Positions 49,669-57,558 of a stretch of DNA of 64,000 nucleotides are shown piece after piece. The stretch comes from Micromonospora solifontis (lineage in GTDB: Bacteria > Actinomycetota > Actinomycetes > Mycobacteriales > Micromonosporaceae), in NCBI RefSeq assembly GCF_003725545.1, contig NZ_RJLN01000013.1, forward strand, positions 1-64,000, written 5' to 3'. The notes below the pieces were generated by a model. The model searched no databases. It was not told where the DNA came from and worked only from the letters and a program-made list of their open reading frames with translations. The translations under genes and the position numbers were made by a program. Positions within the stretch are counted from its first letter, which is position 1; each line of letters begins with the position of its first letter.

Positions 49669-50141
49669 ATGACGCTGGAGCAGTGGGCGGCGGCCGGTGT
49701 GGTGCTGGGTGCCATCCTCAGTGCGCTGACCCTGGCCGCGACGGTGAGCCGGCCGCTGCGTCGGCTGGCCCGGCAGAACGAGGAGTTCCGGGAGGGACTG
49801 GTACGGGGTGCCGGCCAGGCCGGGCCACGACGCCGTCCCGGGGGTGCCGGAGCGGCTGTGGCGGATCGAGACGGAGCTGCACCCGAACGGTGGCGGGACG
49901 CTGCGGGACGCGGTCAACGACGCGGAGCGCCGCCTCAAGGGCGTGGAGCCCGCCTTGGGACGAGGTCAGGCAGCTGATGGTCGACGGGAAGGTCGACGTG
50001 GTGGTGGTCGCGGAGCTGGGGCACCTGCCGCCGGACCGGACCCCGCGGATCGAGGTCGCCGGCCGACCGGCCCACCCGTCGGCGGCGTCGGCGCCCAGGG
50101 GTCCGGTACCACCGCGCCGGCGGCAACCGGGGCGGGGCTGA
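49669..50141 (+). pseudogene. Phage-type DUF2746-like membrane gene, two frameshifts
   Basis: Three frames join into one plausible protein. First, TLEQWAAAGVVLGAILSALTLAATVS with one membrane helix and RRLARQNEEFRE. Second, after an apparent extra base near 49794-49796, DWYGVPARPGHD and VPERLWRIETELHPNGGGTLRDAVND. Third, after another extra base near 49950-49956, WDEVRQLMVDGKVDVVVVAEL. The middle resembles DUF2746 proteins of actinophages. Two breaks indicate a decayed remnant. Confidence 0.6.
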
Positions 50142-50297
50142 GCCCGCCGCCGCGCCGCGGCCTGCTGGATCGCCCGTCGGGCCGGCCGGACCGGGGCTGC
50201 CGAGAGCCGTGGCGCGCCCGCCAAGGTATTGATCGTCATGATTCGTGCGCATTGCGGACGTGCTCGGGGTCACCGTACTGTCGCTGTCCCCGGCAGA

Positions 50298-50324
50298 TAT
50301 GGTGCGTCCTAACAATCGTTAAGG
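50298..50324 (+). promoter_or_regulatory. Thiolase promoter with regulon palindrome
   Basis: The -10 box TATGGT (50298-50303) is followed by CCTAACAATCGTTAAGG (50308-50324), which covers the expected transcription start. It shares the core and flanks of the mce and icmA sites. Confidence 0.65.
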
Positions 50325-50355
50325 CGGACAGCTTGGCACCCCCTCGGAGGCAGGC

Positions 50356-51555
50356 ATGGCTTCGGTGATCGTCAGCGGCGCGCGGACCCCGATGGGGCGG
50401 CTGCTGGGCAACCTCAAGGACCTCCCCGCGACCAAGCTCGGCGGCGTCGCGATCAAGGCGGCGCTGGAGCGGGCCGGCGTCGCCCCCGACCAGGTGCAGT
50501 ACGTGATCATGGGGCAGGTGCTCCAGGCCGGCGCGGGCCAGATCCCGGCCCGCCAGGCGGCGGTCGAGGCGGGCATCCCGATGTCCACCCCGGCGCTGAC
50601 CATCAACAAGGTCTGCCTCTCCGGCCTGGACGCGATCGCCCTGGCCGACCAGCTCATTCGGGCCGGCGAGTTCGACATCGTGGTGGCCGGCGGCATGGAG
50701 TCCATGACCAACGCGCCGCACCTGCTGCTCGGCCAGCGCGCCGGCTACAAGTACGGCGACGTCACGATCAAGGACCACATGGCCCTGGACGGCCTCACCG
50801 ATGCCTGGGACTGCTGCTCGATGGGCGAGTCGACCGAGCGGCACGGGGCGAAGCACGGCATCACCCGCGAGGAGCAGGACGCCTTCTCCGCGGCCAGCCA
50901 CCAGCGTGCCGCCGCCGCCCAGAAGAACGGTCACTTCGCCGACGAGATCACCCCGGTGATCATCCCGCAGCGCAAGGGTGACCCGCTGGTGATCAGCGAG
51001 GACGAGGGCATCCGTCCGGACACCACCGCCGAGTCGCTGGGCAAGCTGCGTCCGGCGTTCACCAAGGACGGCACCATCACCGCCGGCAGCTCCTCGCCGA
51101 TCTCCGACGGGGCCGCCGCCGTGGTCGTGATGAGCAAGGCCAAGGCCAAGGAGCTGGGGCTGACCTGGCTGGCCGAGATCGGCGCGCACGGCAACGTGGC
51201 CGGCCCGGACAACTCCCTGCACTCGCAGCCGTCCAACGCCATCAACCACGCGCTGAAGAAGGCCGGCCTGGGCGTCGGCGACCTCGACCTCATCGAGATC
51301 AACGAGGCGTTCGCCGCGGTCGGCATCCAGTCCACCCGTGACCTGGGCATCAGCCCGGACAAGGTCAACGTCAACGGCGGCGCCATCGCGCTCGGCCACC
51401 CGATCGGCATGTCGGGCGCCCGCCTGGTGCTCACCCTGGCGCTGGAACTCAAGCGGCGGGGCGGTGGCACCGGCGCGGCCGCGCTCTGCGGCGGCGGCGG
51501 GCAGGGCGACGCCCTGATCATCCACGTGCCGTCCGGTGGTGAGTCCGCGCAGTGA
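50356..51555 (+). CDS. Acetyl-CoA C-acetyltransferase (thiolase)
   Basis: The 399-residue enzyme condenses two acetyl-CoA to acetoacetyl-CoA or does the reverse. The nucleophile is C87 ([10 protein letters not shown]), with H348 in [11 protein letters not shown] and C378 in [15 protein letters not shown] ribosome binding site precedes the ATG. It supplies the first step toward 3-hydroxybutyryl-CoA and crotonyl-CoA. meaB overlaps its stop. Confidence 0.94.
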   Translation: MASVIVSGARTPMGRLLGNLKDLPATKLGGVAIKAALERAGVAPDQVQYVIMGQVLQAGAGQIPARQAAVEAGIPMSTPALTINKVCLSGLDAIALADQLIRAGEFDIVVAGGMESMTNAPHLLLGQRAGYKYGDVTIKDHMALDGLTDAWDCCSMGESTERHGAKHGITREEQDAFSAASHQRAAAAQKNGHFADEITPVIIPQRKGDPLVISEDEGIRPDTTAESLGKLRPAFTKDGTITAGSSSPISDGAAAVVVMSKAKAKELGLTWLAEIGAHGNVAGPDNSLHSQPSNAINHALKKAGLGVGDLDLIEINEAFAAVGIQSTRDLGISPDKVNVNGGAIALGHPIGMSGARLVLTLALELKRRGGGTGAAALCGGGGQGDALIIHVPSGGESAQ

Positions 51556-52550
51556 CCGACGAGCACAGCCCGGCCGCGGCCACCGGACCGGTGCGCCGCA
51601 GCCGGGACGTACCGATGCTGGTGGACCGGGCCCGCGCGGGCGACCCCCGCGCGGTGGCCCGGCTGATCACCCTGGTCGAGTCCGGCGACGAGGTGCTGCC
51701 GCAGGTCGCGGCGGCCCTCGCGCCGTACGCCGGGCACGCCCAGGTGGTCGGGTTGACCGGCTCCCCCGGAGTGGGCAAGTCGACCACCACCAACGAGCTG
51801 GTCCGGGCGCTGCGGGCGCGCGGCCACCGGGTCGGGGTGCTGGCCATCGACCCGTCCAGCCCGTTCACCGGCGGGGCGATCCTCGGCGACCGGGTCCGGA
51901 TGCAGGACCACGCCACCGACCCCGGCGTCTACATCCGCTCGATGTCCAGCCGGGGCCACCTCGGCGGGCTCTCCGCGGCCACCCCCCAGGCGGTGCGGGT
52001 GCTGGAGGGCGCCGGCTGCGACGTGGTGCTGGTGGAGACCGTCGGCGTCGGGCAGGCCGAGGTCGAGGTGGCCTCCCTCGCGGACACCACCCTGGTGCTG
52101 CTCGCGCCGGGCATGGGCGACGCCATCCAGGCGGTCAAGGCGGGCATCCTGGAGATCGCCGACGTCTTCGTGGTCAACAAGGCCGACCGGGACGGCGCCG
52201 ACGCCACCGTCCGCGACATCCAGGGCATGATCGCGCTCGGCGAGCGTGGCCCGGGGGAGTGGCGGCCGCAGGTGGTGCGGGCCATCGCCGCGCGCGGCGA
52301 GGGCATCGACGACATCGCCGCCGCGATCGACAAGCACCGCGACTGGCTGGAGCGCCACGGCGAGCTGCGCCGCCGGCGGGAGGCCCGGGCCGCCGCCGAG
52401 ATCGAGGCGATCGCGCTGGGCACCCTCCGGGACCGGATCGGCTCGCTGCGCGACGGTACGCAGCTGCCGACGCTCGCCGCCAAGGTGGCCGAGGGCGCGA
52501 TCGACCCGTACGCGGCCGCCGGTGAACTGCTGGCGCAGTTGGGCACCTGA
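51552..52550 (+). CDS. meaB: Mutase-protecting GTPase MeaB (ArgK/G3E family)
   Basis: The 332-residue P-loop GTPase escorts adenosylcobalamin into acyl-CoA mutases and protects them from inactivation. The P-loop is GSPGVGKS at 70-77. [28 protein letters not shown] and [10 protein letters not shown] (guanine specificity) follow. The GTG start overlaps the thiolase stop (GTGA). Clients are likely IcmA, Ecm and methylmalonyl-CoA mutase. Confidence 0.93.
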   Translation: MTDEHSPAAATGPVRRSRDVPMLVDRARAGDPRAVARLITLVESGDEVLPQVAAALAPYAGHAQVVGLTGSPGVGKSTTTNELVRALRARGHRVGVLAIDPSSPFTGGAILGDRVRMQDHATDPGVYIRSMSSRGHLGGLSAATPQAVRVLEGAGCDVVLVETVGVGQAEVEVASLADTTLVLLAPGMGDAIQAVKAGILEIADVFVVNKADRDGADATVRDIQGMIALGERGPGEWRPQVVRAIAARGEGIDDIAAAIDKHRDWLERHGELRRRREARAAAEIEAIALGTLRDRIGSLRDGTQLPTLAAKVAEGAIDPYAAAGELLAQLGT

Positions 52551-52624
52551 CGGTCGTCGTCCACCTAGTACGCTCGCACCGCCTCACCGAGCGCGTGGGG
52601 CCGGACGAACCTGGTGGGGAGAGC

Positions 52625-53038
52625 ATGGCTGACGAGGCGACCCAGGAGCTGTCGGTGCTGCCGGACGCGGTGGCGGGCGGGGCGACGCACGTCTCCGACG
52701 AGGTGGTGGAGAAGATCGCGGTGGCCGCCGCGAAGTCGGTGCCCGGGGTGGCCGAGCTCGGCGGCGACGTGGCGCGCTTCTTCAACGCGGTGCTGGACAA
52801 GGTCGGCCTGGACCAGGTGGGCGACGCCCGGCGCGGCTGCTCGGCCCACGTCACCAACGGCGCGGCGGTGATCAACCTGGTCATCGTGATCGACGGTGGC
52901 CGGCCGGTGCCCGAGGTGACCGACGCCGTCCGCTCGGCGGTGACCGCGGCGGTCGAGGCGTACGGGCTGCGGGCCGATGAGATCAACATCCGGGTCGACG
53001 ACGTGGCGCTGGGCGGGCCGGCGGTGCCCTCCGCCTGA
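52625..53038 (+). CDS. Asp23/Gls24 (DUF322) family protein
   Basis: The 137-residue protein has HVSDEVVEKIAVAAAKSVPGVAELGG, NLVIVIDGGRPVPEVTDAVRSAVTAAVEAYG and INIRVDDVAL, the Asp23 family pattern. Members are linked to envelope stress and alkaline shock. No membrane helix is present. A TACGCT -10 box at 52569-52574 gives a leader of about 45 bases. Confidence 0.85.
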   Translation: MADEATQELSVLPDAVAGGATHVSDEVVEKIAVAAAKSVPGVAELGGDVARFFNAVLDKVGLDQVGDARRGCSAHVTNGAAVINLVIVIDGGRPVPEVTDAVRSAVTAAVEAYGLRADEINIRVDDVALGGPAVPSA

Positions 53039-53065
53039 GCCGAGGTTACCGGCCGGTACGCACAT

Positions 53066-53083
53066 CCTTAGCGATCGTTCAGG
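53066..53083 (+). promoter_or_regulatory. Acyl-CoA regulon palindrome, icmA site (reference sequence)
   Basis: CCTTAGCGATCGTTCAGG is nearly palindromic around CGATCG. It ends nine bases before the -10 box TACACT (53093-53098), so it covers the -35 zone. Confidence 0.65.
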
Positions 53084-53135
53084 CACCCGTTCTACACTCG
53101 GTCTTCAGTCGAGGACTCGAGGAGGAGCTCCGCGC

Positions 53136-54824
53136 ATGGACGCTGACGAGATCGCCGCCGGCCGGGCCCGCTGGCAGGCCCGCTACGACGCCGCCCGCAA
53201 GCGCGACGCGGACTTCACCACGCTCTCCGGCATGACCGTCGACCCGGTCTACGGTCCGCCGGAGGGAGTGGCGTACCCGGGGTTCGAGCGGATCGGCTGG
53301 CCGGGCGAGTTCCCGTACACCCGGGGGCTCTACCCGACCGGCTACCGCGGGCGGACCTGGACCATCCGGCAGTTCGCCGGGTTCGGCAACGCCCAACAGA
53401 CCAACGAGCGCTACAAGATGATCCTCGGCGCCGGTGGCGGCGGTCTCTCCGTCGCCTTCGACATGCCGACCCTGATGGGCCGCGACTCCGACGACCCGCA
53501 GTCGCTCGGTGAGGTCGGCCACTGCGGGGTGGCCATCGACTCGGCCGCCGACATGGAGGTGCTCTTCGACGGCATCGACCTGGCCGGCGTGACCACCTCG
53601 ATGACCATCTCCGGCCCGGCCGTGCCGGTCTTCTGCATGTACCTGGTCGCCGCCGAGCGGCAGGGTGCCACGCTGTCCGCCCTGGACGGCACGCTCCAGA
53701 CGGACATCTTCAAGGAGTACATCGCGCAGAAGGAGTGGCTCTTCGACCCGGAGCCGCACCTGCGCCTGATCGGCGACCTGATGGAGTACTGCGCCCGGGA
53801 GATCCCGAAGTACAAGCCGCTCTCGGTCTCCGGCTACCACATCCGGGAGGCCGGTGCGACGGCCGCGCAGGAGCTGGCGTACACCCTCGCCGACGGGTTC
53901 GGCTACGTCGAGCTGGGGCTCTCCCGCGGCCTGGACGTCAACGTCTTCGCCCCGGGCCTGAGCTTCTTCTTCGACTCGCACGTGGACTTCTTCGAGGAGA
54001 TCGCCAAGTTCCGGGCCGCCCGCCGGATCTGGGCCCGCTGGCTGCGCGACGTGTACGGCGCCACCAGCGAGAAGGCTCTCTGGCTGAAGTTCCACACCCA
54101 GACCGCCGGCGTGTCGCTGACCGCCCAGCAGCCGGTCAACAACGTGGTCCGGACCGCCGTGGAGGCGCTCGCCGCGGTGCTCGGCGGCACCAACTCGCTG
54201 CACACCAACGCCCTCGACGAGACCCTGGCCCTGCCCACCGACGAGTCGGCCGAGATCGCCCTGCGTACCCAGCAGGTGCTGATGGAGGAGACCGGGGTGA
54301 CCAACGTGGCCGACCCGCTCGGCGGCGCCTGGTACGTCGAGGCGCTGACCGACCGGATCGAGGCCGAGGCGGAGGAGATCTTCGCCCGGATCCGGCAGCT
54401 CGGCGGCGAGGGCCCGCACCAGATCGGCCCGATGACGTCGGGCATCCTGCGCGGCATCGAGGACGGCTGGTTCACCGGCCACATCGCCGAGTCGGCCTTC
54501 GTCTACCAGCAGGCGCTGGAGAAGGGCGAGAAGAAGATCGTCGGGGTCAACTGCCACACCGGCACGGTCGCCAAGGACCTGGAGATCCTGCGCATCTCGC
54601 ACGAGGTCGAGCTGGAGCAGCGCCGGGTGCTGGCCGAGCGCAAGTCGGCCCGCGACGACGCCGCGGTCAAGGCCGCCGTGCAGCGCATGGTCGACGTCGC
54701 CCGTACCGGCGAGAACATGATCCCGGCCATGCTGGACGCGGTCCGCGCCGAGGCCACCCTCGGCGAGATCTGCGACGCCCTCCGCGCCGAGTGGGGCGTC
54801 TACCGCGAACCCGCCCGCTTCTGA
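53136..54824 (+). CDS. icmA: Isobutyryl-CoA mutase large subunit
   Basis: The 562-residue catalytic chain has the mutase barrel but no B12-binding domain, so it needs a separate small subunit (not in the window). The two residues that set substrate choice are F80 (TIRQFAGFG) and Q198 (KEYIAQKEW). Methylmalonyl-CoA mutase has Tyr and Arg there; Phe and Gln are the isobutyryl-CoA mutase pair. It interconverts isobutyryl-CoA and n-butyryl-CoA. The ATG follows GAGGAG. Confidence 0.9.
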   Translation: MDADEIAAGRARWQARYDAARKRDADFTTLSGMTVDPVYGPPEGVAYPGFERIGWPGEFPYTRGLYPTGYRGRTWTIRQFAGFGNAQQTNERYKMILGAGGGGLSVAFDMPTLMGRDSDDPQSLGEVGHCGVAIDSAADMEVLFDGIDLAGVTTSMTISGPAVPVFCMYLVAAERQGATLSALDGTLQTDIFKEYIAQKEWLFDPEPHLRLIGDLMEYCAREIPKYKPLSVSGYHIREAGATAAQELAYTLADGFGYVELGLSRGLDVNVFAPGLSFFFDSHVDFFEEIAKFRAARRIWARWLRDVYGATSEKALWLKFHTQTAGVSLTAQQPVNNVVRTAVEALAAVLGGTNSLHTNALDETLALPTDESAEIALRTQQVLMEETGVTNVADPLGGAWYVEALTDRIEAEAEEIFARIRQLGGEGPHQIGPMTSGILRGIEDGWFTGHIAESAFVYQQALEKGEKKIVGVNCHTGTVAKDLEILRISHEVELEQRRVLAERKSARDDAAVKAAVQRMVDVARTGENMIPAMLDAVRAEATLGEICDALRAEWGVYREPARF

Positions 54825-54883
54825 GGCGTTAACAGGGGGCCCCTTCTCTACACGAGGCGTTAAGAAGGGGCCCTTCCTTGCAC
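54823..54883 (+). repeat. Two direct copies of a palindromic 30-31 bp element
   Basis: Units 54823-54853 and 54854-54883 both begin GAGGCGTTAA and contain a GGGGCCC-centred palindrome; the second holds GAAGGGGCCCTTC. The first unit overlaps the icmA stop. They could act as the icmA terminator. Confidence 0.7.
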
Positions 54884-54962
54884 GCCGGGCGGGGTGGGAG
54901 TTGCGACTGTCGCCGTGGCGGCTGATCGGAGATCCGCGCGGCCCGTGCGAGACTAGATAACC

Positions 54963-55883
54963 ATGAGCGACCCACGGATCACCTCGTCGATCTTCACCCG
55001 CGGCGCGGTCGACCTCAGCGCGCTGCGCGGCACCCCCGAACCCTCCCGCCCCACCACCCCGGCCCAGGCCGGTCCGCCCGCGGGCGTCCCCGGCGGCCCC
55101 ACGCCAGCCGGCGGCGTGGCCGTGATCGACGTGACCGAGGCGACCTTCCAGTCCGAGGTGCTGGAGCGGTCGTTGACCACCCCGGTGGTCGTGGACTTCT
55201 GGGCCGAGTGGTGCGAGCCCTGCAAGCAGCTGTCGCCGGTGCTCGAGCGGCTGGCCGCCGAGGGCAACGGGGCCTGGGTGCTCGCCCGGATCGACGTGGA
55301 CGCCAACCCGCGGCTCGCCCAGATGTTCCGGGTCCAGGGCATCCCGATGGTCTACGCGGTGGTCGGTGGCCAGCCGATCGACGCCTTCTCCGGGGTGGTG
55401 CCCGAGGCGCAGCTCCGGCAGTGGATCCAGGCCGTGCTGAAGGCCGGCGGCGTGAGCGTCGCCGAGCCCGAGGACCCGCGGCTCACCGAGGCCGACGACG
55501 CGCTGATGTCCGGCGACCTGGACGCCGCCGAGGCGGCGTACAAGAAGATCCTCGCCGAGAGCCCGGCGGACGCCGCGGCCGAGGCCGGCCTGGCCCAGGT
55601 CGGGGTGGCCCGCCGGGTGGCCGGCGCCGACCCGCGGGCCGCGCTCGCCGCCGCCGAGCAGGCCCCCGACGACGTCGAGGCCCAGCTCCTCGCCGCCGAC
55701 ATCGAGGTGCTCAGCGGCCTGGCCGAGCAGGCGTACGCCCGGCTCGTCGCCCTGGTCCGGCGGAGCGCGGGCGACGACCGGGAGAAGGTCCGCCAGCACC
55801 TCGTCTCGCTGTTCACCATCGCCGGCCCGGAGGACCCCGCCGTGGCGTCCGCCCGGCGGGCACTGGCCAGCGCGTTGTTCTAG
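54963..55883 (+). CDS. YbbN/CnoX-type thioredoxin with TPR tail
   Basis: The 306-residue protein has a 50-residue Pro-rich N-terminus and a thioredoxin domain (about 52-165) with the active-site WCEPC (C84, C87). Helical tetratricopeptide-like repeats (DAALMSGDLDAAEAAYKKIL..) follow. Such proteins act as chaperone-linked redox holdases. TAGATA four bases before the ATG suggests a leaderless start. Confidence 0.85.
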   Translation: MSDPRITSSIFTRGAVDLSALRGTPEPSRPTTPAQAGPPAGVPGGPTPAGGVAVIDVTEATFQSEVLERSLTTPVVVDFWAEWCEPCKQLSPVLERLAAEGNGAWVLARIDVDANPRLAQMFRVQGIPMVYAVVGGQPIDAFSGVVPEAQLRQWIQAVLKAGGVSVAEPEDPRLTEADDALMSGDLDAAEAAYKKILAESPADAAAEAGLAQVGVARRVAGADPRAALAAAEQAPDDVEAQLLAADIEVLSGLAEQAYARLVALVRRSAGDDREKVRQHLVSLFTIAGPEDPAVASARRALASALF

Positions 55884-55950
55884 GTTCGTAGCACGCCAGC
55901 GCGGGCCGGCGTTCCGGCCGGCCCGCCCCGACCACCGAGGACGGGAGCTC

Positions 55951-57393
55951 ATGATGCGCCGGATCGCCGTCCTCGACGCGCCGACGAACCTCGGCCTGCG
56001 GCCGCCGACGTCGACCTCCGTCCCCGGCTGCGCGAAGGCGCCCGGCGCGCTGCGCGACCACGGGCTGCTCGCCCGGCTGCGGGCCCGCGACGCCGGCTGT
56101 CTCACCCCGCCCCGGTACGATCCCGGCGACTGGCGCCCCGGCGACGGCGTCTGCCACGCCCGGGAGATCTCGGGCTACTCGGTGGCGCTGGCCGACCGGA
56201 TCGGCGCGATCATCGACCGGGGCGAGTTTCCGCTGGTGCTGGGCGGGGACTGTTCGGTGCTGCTCGGCTCGGCGCTGGCCATGCACCGGCTCGGCGAGGC
56301 CGTCGGCGGCCGGGTCGGGCTGGTCTTCGTCGACGGCCACTCCGACTTCCGCCACCCCGGCAACGCCTCGTACGTGGGCGCGGCGGCGGGCGAGGACCTC
56401 GCCCTGGTCACCGGCCGGGGCCAGGCCGACCTGGCGGCCATCGAGGGGCGACGCCCCTACTTCCGCGACATCGACGTGGTGGTGCTCGGCATCCGGGCGC
56501 AGGACGAGTACCGGCTGGACCTGCAGGCCGCCGGCATCACCACCCGGCCGGTGCCGGCGCTGCGCGCCGAGGGGGCGGCCCGCACCGCCCAGTGGGCGCA
56601 CGAGCAGCTGGCCGACTGCGCCGGCTACTGGGTGCACATCGACGTGGACGTGCTCGACCCGGCGGTGATGCCGGCCGTGGACGCCCCCGACCCGGGCGGG
56701 ATCGCCTTCGCCGAGCTGGAGATCCTGCTCGCCGGGCTGGTCGACACCCCGCACTGCCTGGGGGTCGAGCTGACCGTCTTCGACCCCGACTACGACCCCG
56801 ACGGGTCGTACGCCGCCGAGATCGTCAACACCGTGGTGGCCGGGCTCGCGCCGGTCTCCGCACCGAGCGCGGTGCCGCCCCGGCTGCTGCCGCCCGGGCC
56901 CGTCTCCCCGGTGCCCCGGCCGGGCAACGGGCGGTCCGCCGAGCGCCCCGTCCCGCCCGGGCCGGCGGCCGTACCGGCCCCCGCCGTCGCCGTGGAGACG
57001 ATCGGCCCCGCCGTGTCGGACCCCACCGACGACGTCGACCCGGTCGACCGGGACGGTGCCGGCCCGGAGGGCGACGATCCCGACCCGTCGGGATCCGACC
57101 TGCTGCGGCGGCTGCCGGTCGCCGAGGACGGGCCGGCTGATGACGCCGGTGCCGGGTCGCTGCGACGGGGTTCGAAGGCGGACGAGGGCAACGGGACCGG
57201 GGCGCTCGGGTCGTCGACGGGATCGGGCCTGCTGCGGCAGGTGACCGGGCGGGACGACGTGGCGGAGCCCGAGCCGGTCGGCCCGCCGGCCGCGGCCGGG
57301 CCGGGCCGGCTGCGCCGGGTGGCGGTCGAGGACGAACCAGCCGGGCCGGCCGGTGACACCGGCCCGCACCGCACCGGCGCCGACATCGCCTGA
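55951..57393 (+). CDS. Arginase/agmatinase-family ureohydrolase with long C-terminal tail
   Basis: Residues about 1-305 form a ureohydrolase with the two-manganese ligands D100 (GGDCSVL), D128/H130/D132 (VDGHSDF) and D231/D233 (HIDVDVLDP). The amidino substrate cannot be told from sequence. The remaining ~175 residues are disordered Pro/Gly/Asp-rich sequence with four degenerate repeats of an LLRRLPVAEDGPA type (DLLRRL, SLRRGS, GLLRQV, RLRRVA). Family members normally stop near 300 residues. Confidence 0.85.
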   Translation: MMRRIAVLDAPTNLGLRPPTSTSVPGCAKAPGALRDHGLLARLRARDAGCLTPPRYDPGDWRPGDGVCHAREISGYSVALADRIGAIIDRGEFPLVLGGDCSVLLGSALAMHRLGEAVGGRVGLVFVDGHSDFRHPGNASYVGAAAGEDLALVTGRGQADLAAIEGRRPYFRDIDVVVLGIRAQDEYRLDLQAAGITTRPVPALRAEGAARTAQWAHEQLADCAGYWVHIDVDVLDPAVMPAVDAPDPGGIAFAELEILLAGLVDTPHCLGVELTVFDPDYDPDGSYAAEIVNTVVAGLAPVSAPSAVPPRLLPPGPVSPVPRPGNGRSAERPVPPGPAAVPAPAVAVETIGPAVSDPTDDVDPVDRDGAGPEGDDPDPSGSDLLRRLPVAEDGPADDAGAGSLRRGSKADEGNGTGALGSSTGSGLLRQVTGRDDVAEPEPVGPPAAAGPGRLRRVAVEDEPAGPAGDTGPHRTGADIA

Positions 57394-57439
57394 CCTTCCC
57401 GCCCCCGCCACGCCGGCCGGCGGCCCCGTGAATGATCCT

Positions 57440-57500
57440 GCTCAATCGTCGATGTGGTGGTCTCCGAGCGAGTTCGAGGCCACTACATCCTGAATCGAGC
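57440..57500. terminator. Long imperfect bidirectional hairpin
   Basis: Twenty-five-base arms (57440-57464 and 57476-57500) agree at 19 of 25 positions around an 11-base loop, between the converging ureohydrolase and PBP genes. Confidence 0.6.
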
Positions 57501-57558
57501 GTGACCTTGCGAGTGGCCCGGGTGGCCGGGCGGCGCAGGTCGGCGGGGTGGGGCGAGG

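Noticed and set aside
53136..54824. Methylmalonyl-CoA mutase large subunit
   Set aside because: F80 and Q198 are the isobutyryl-CoA mutase residues; methylmalonyl-CoA mutase has Tyr and Arg there.
53079..56105. A 1008-codon minus-strand open frame
   Set aside because: It is antisense to icmA and the thioredoxin gene, both well supported.
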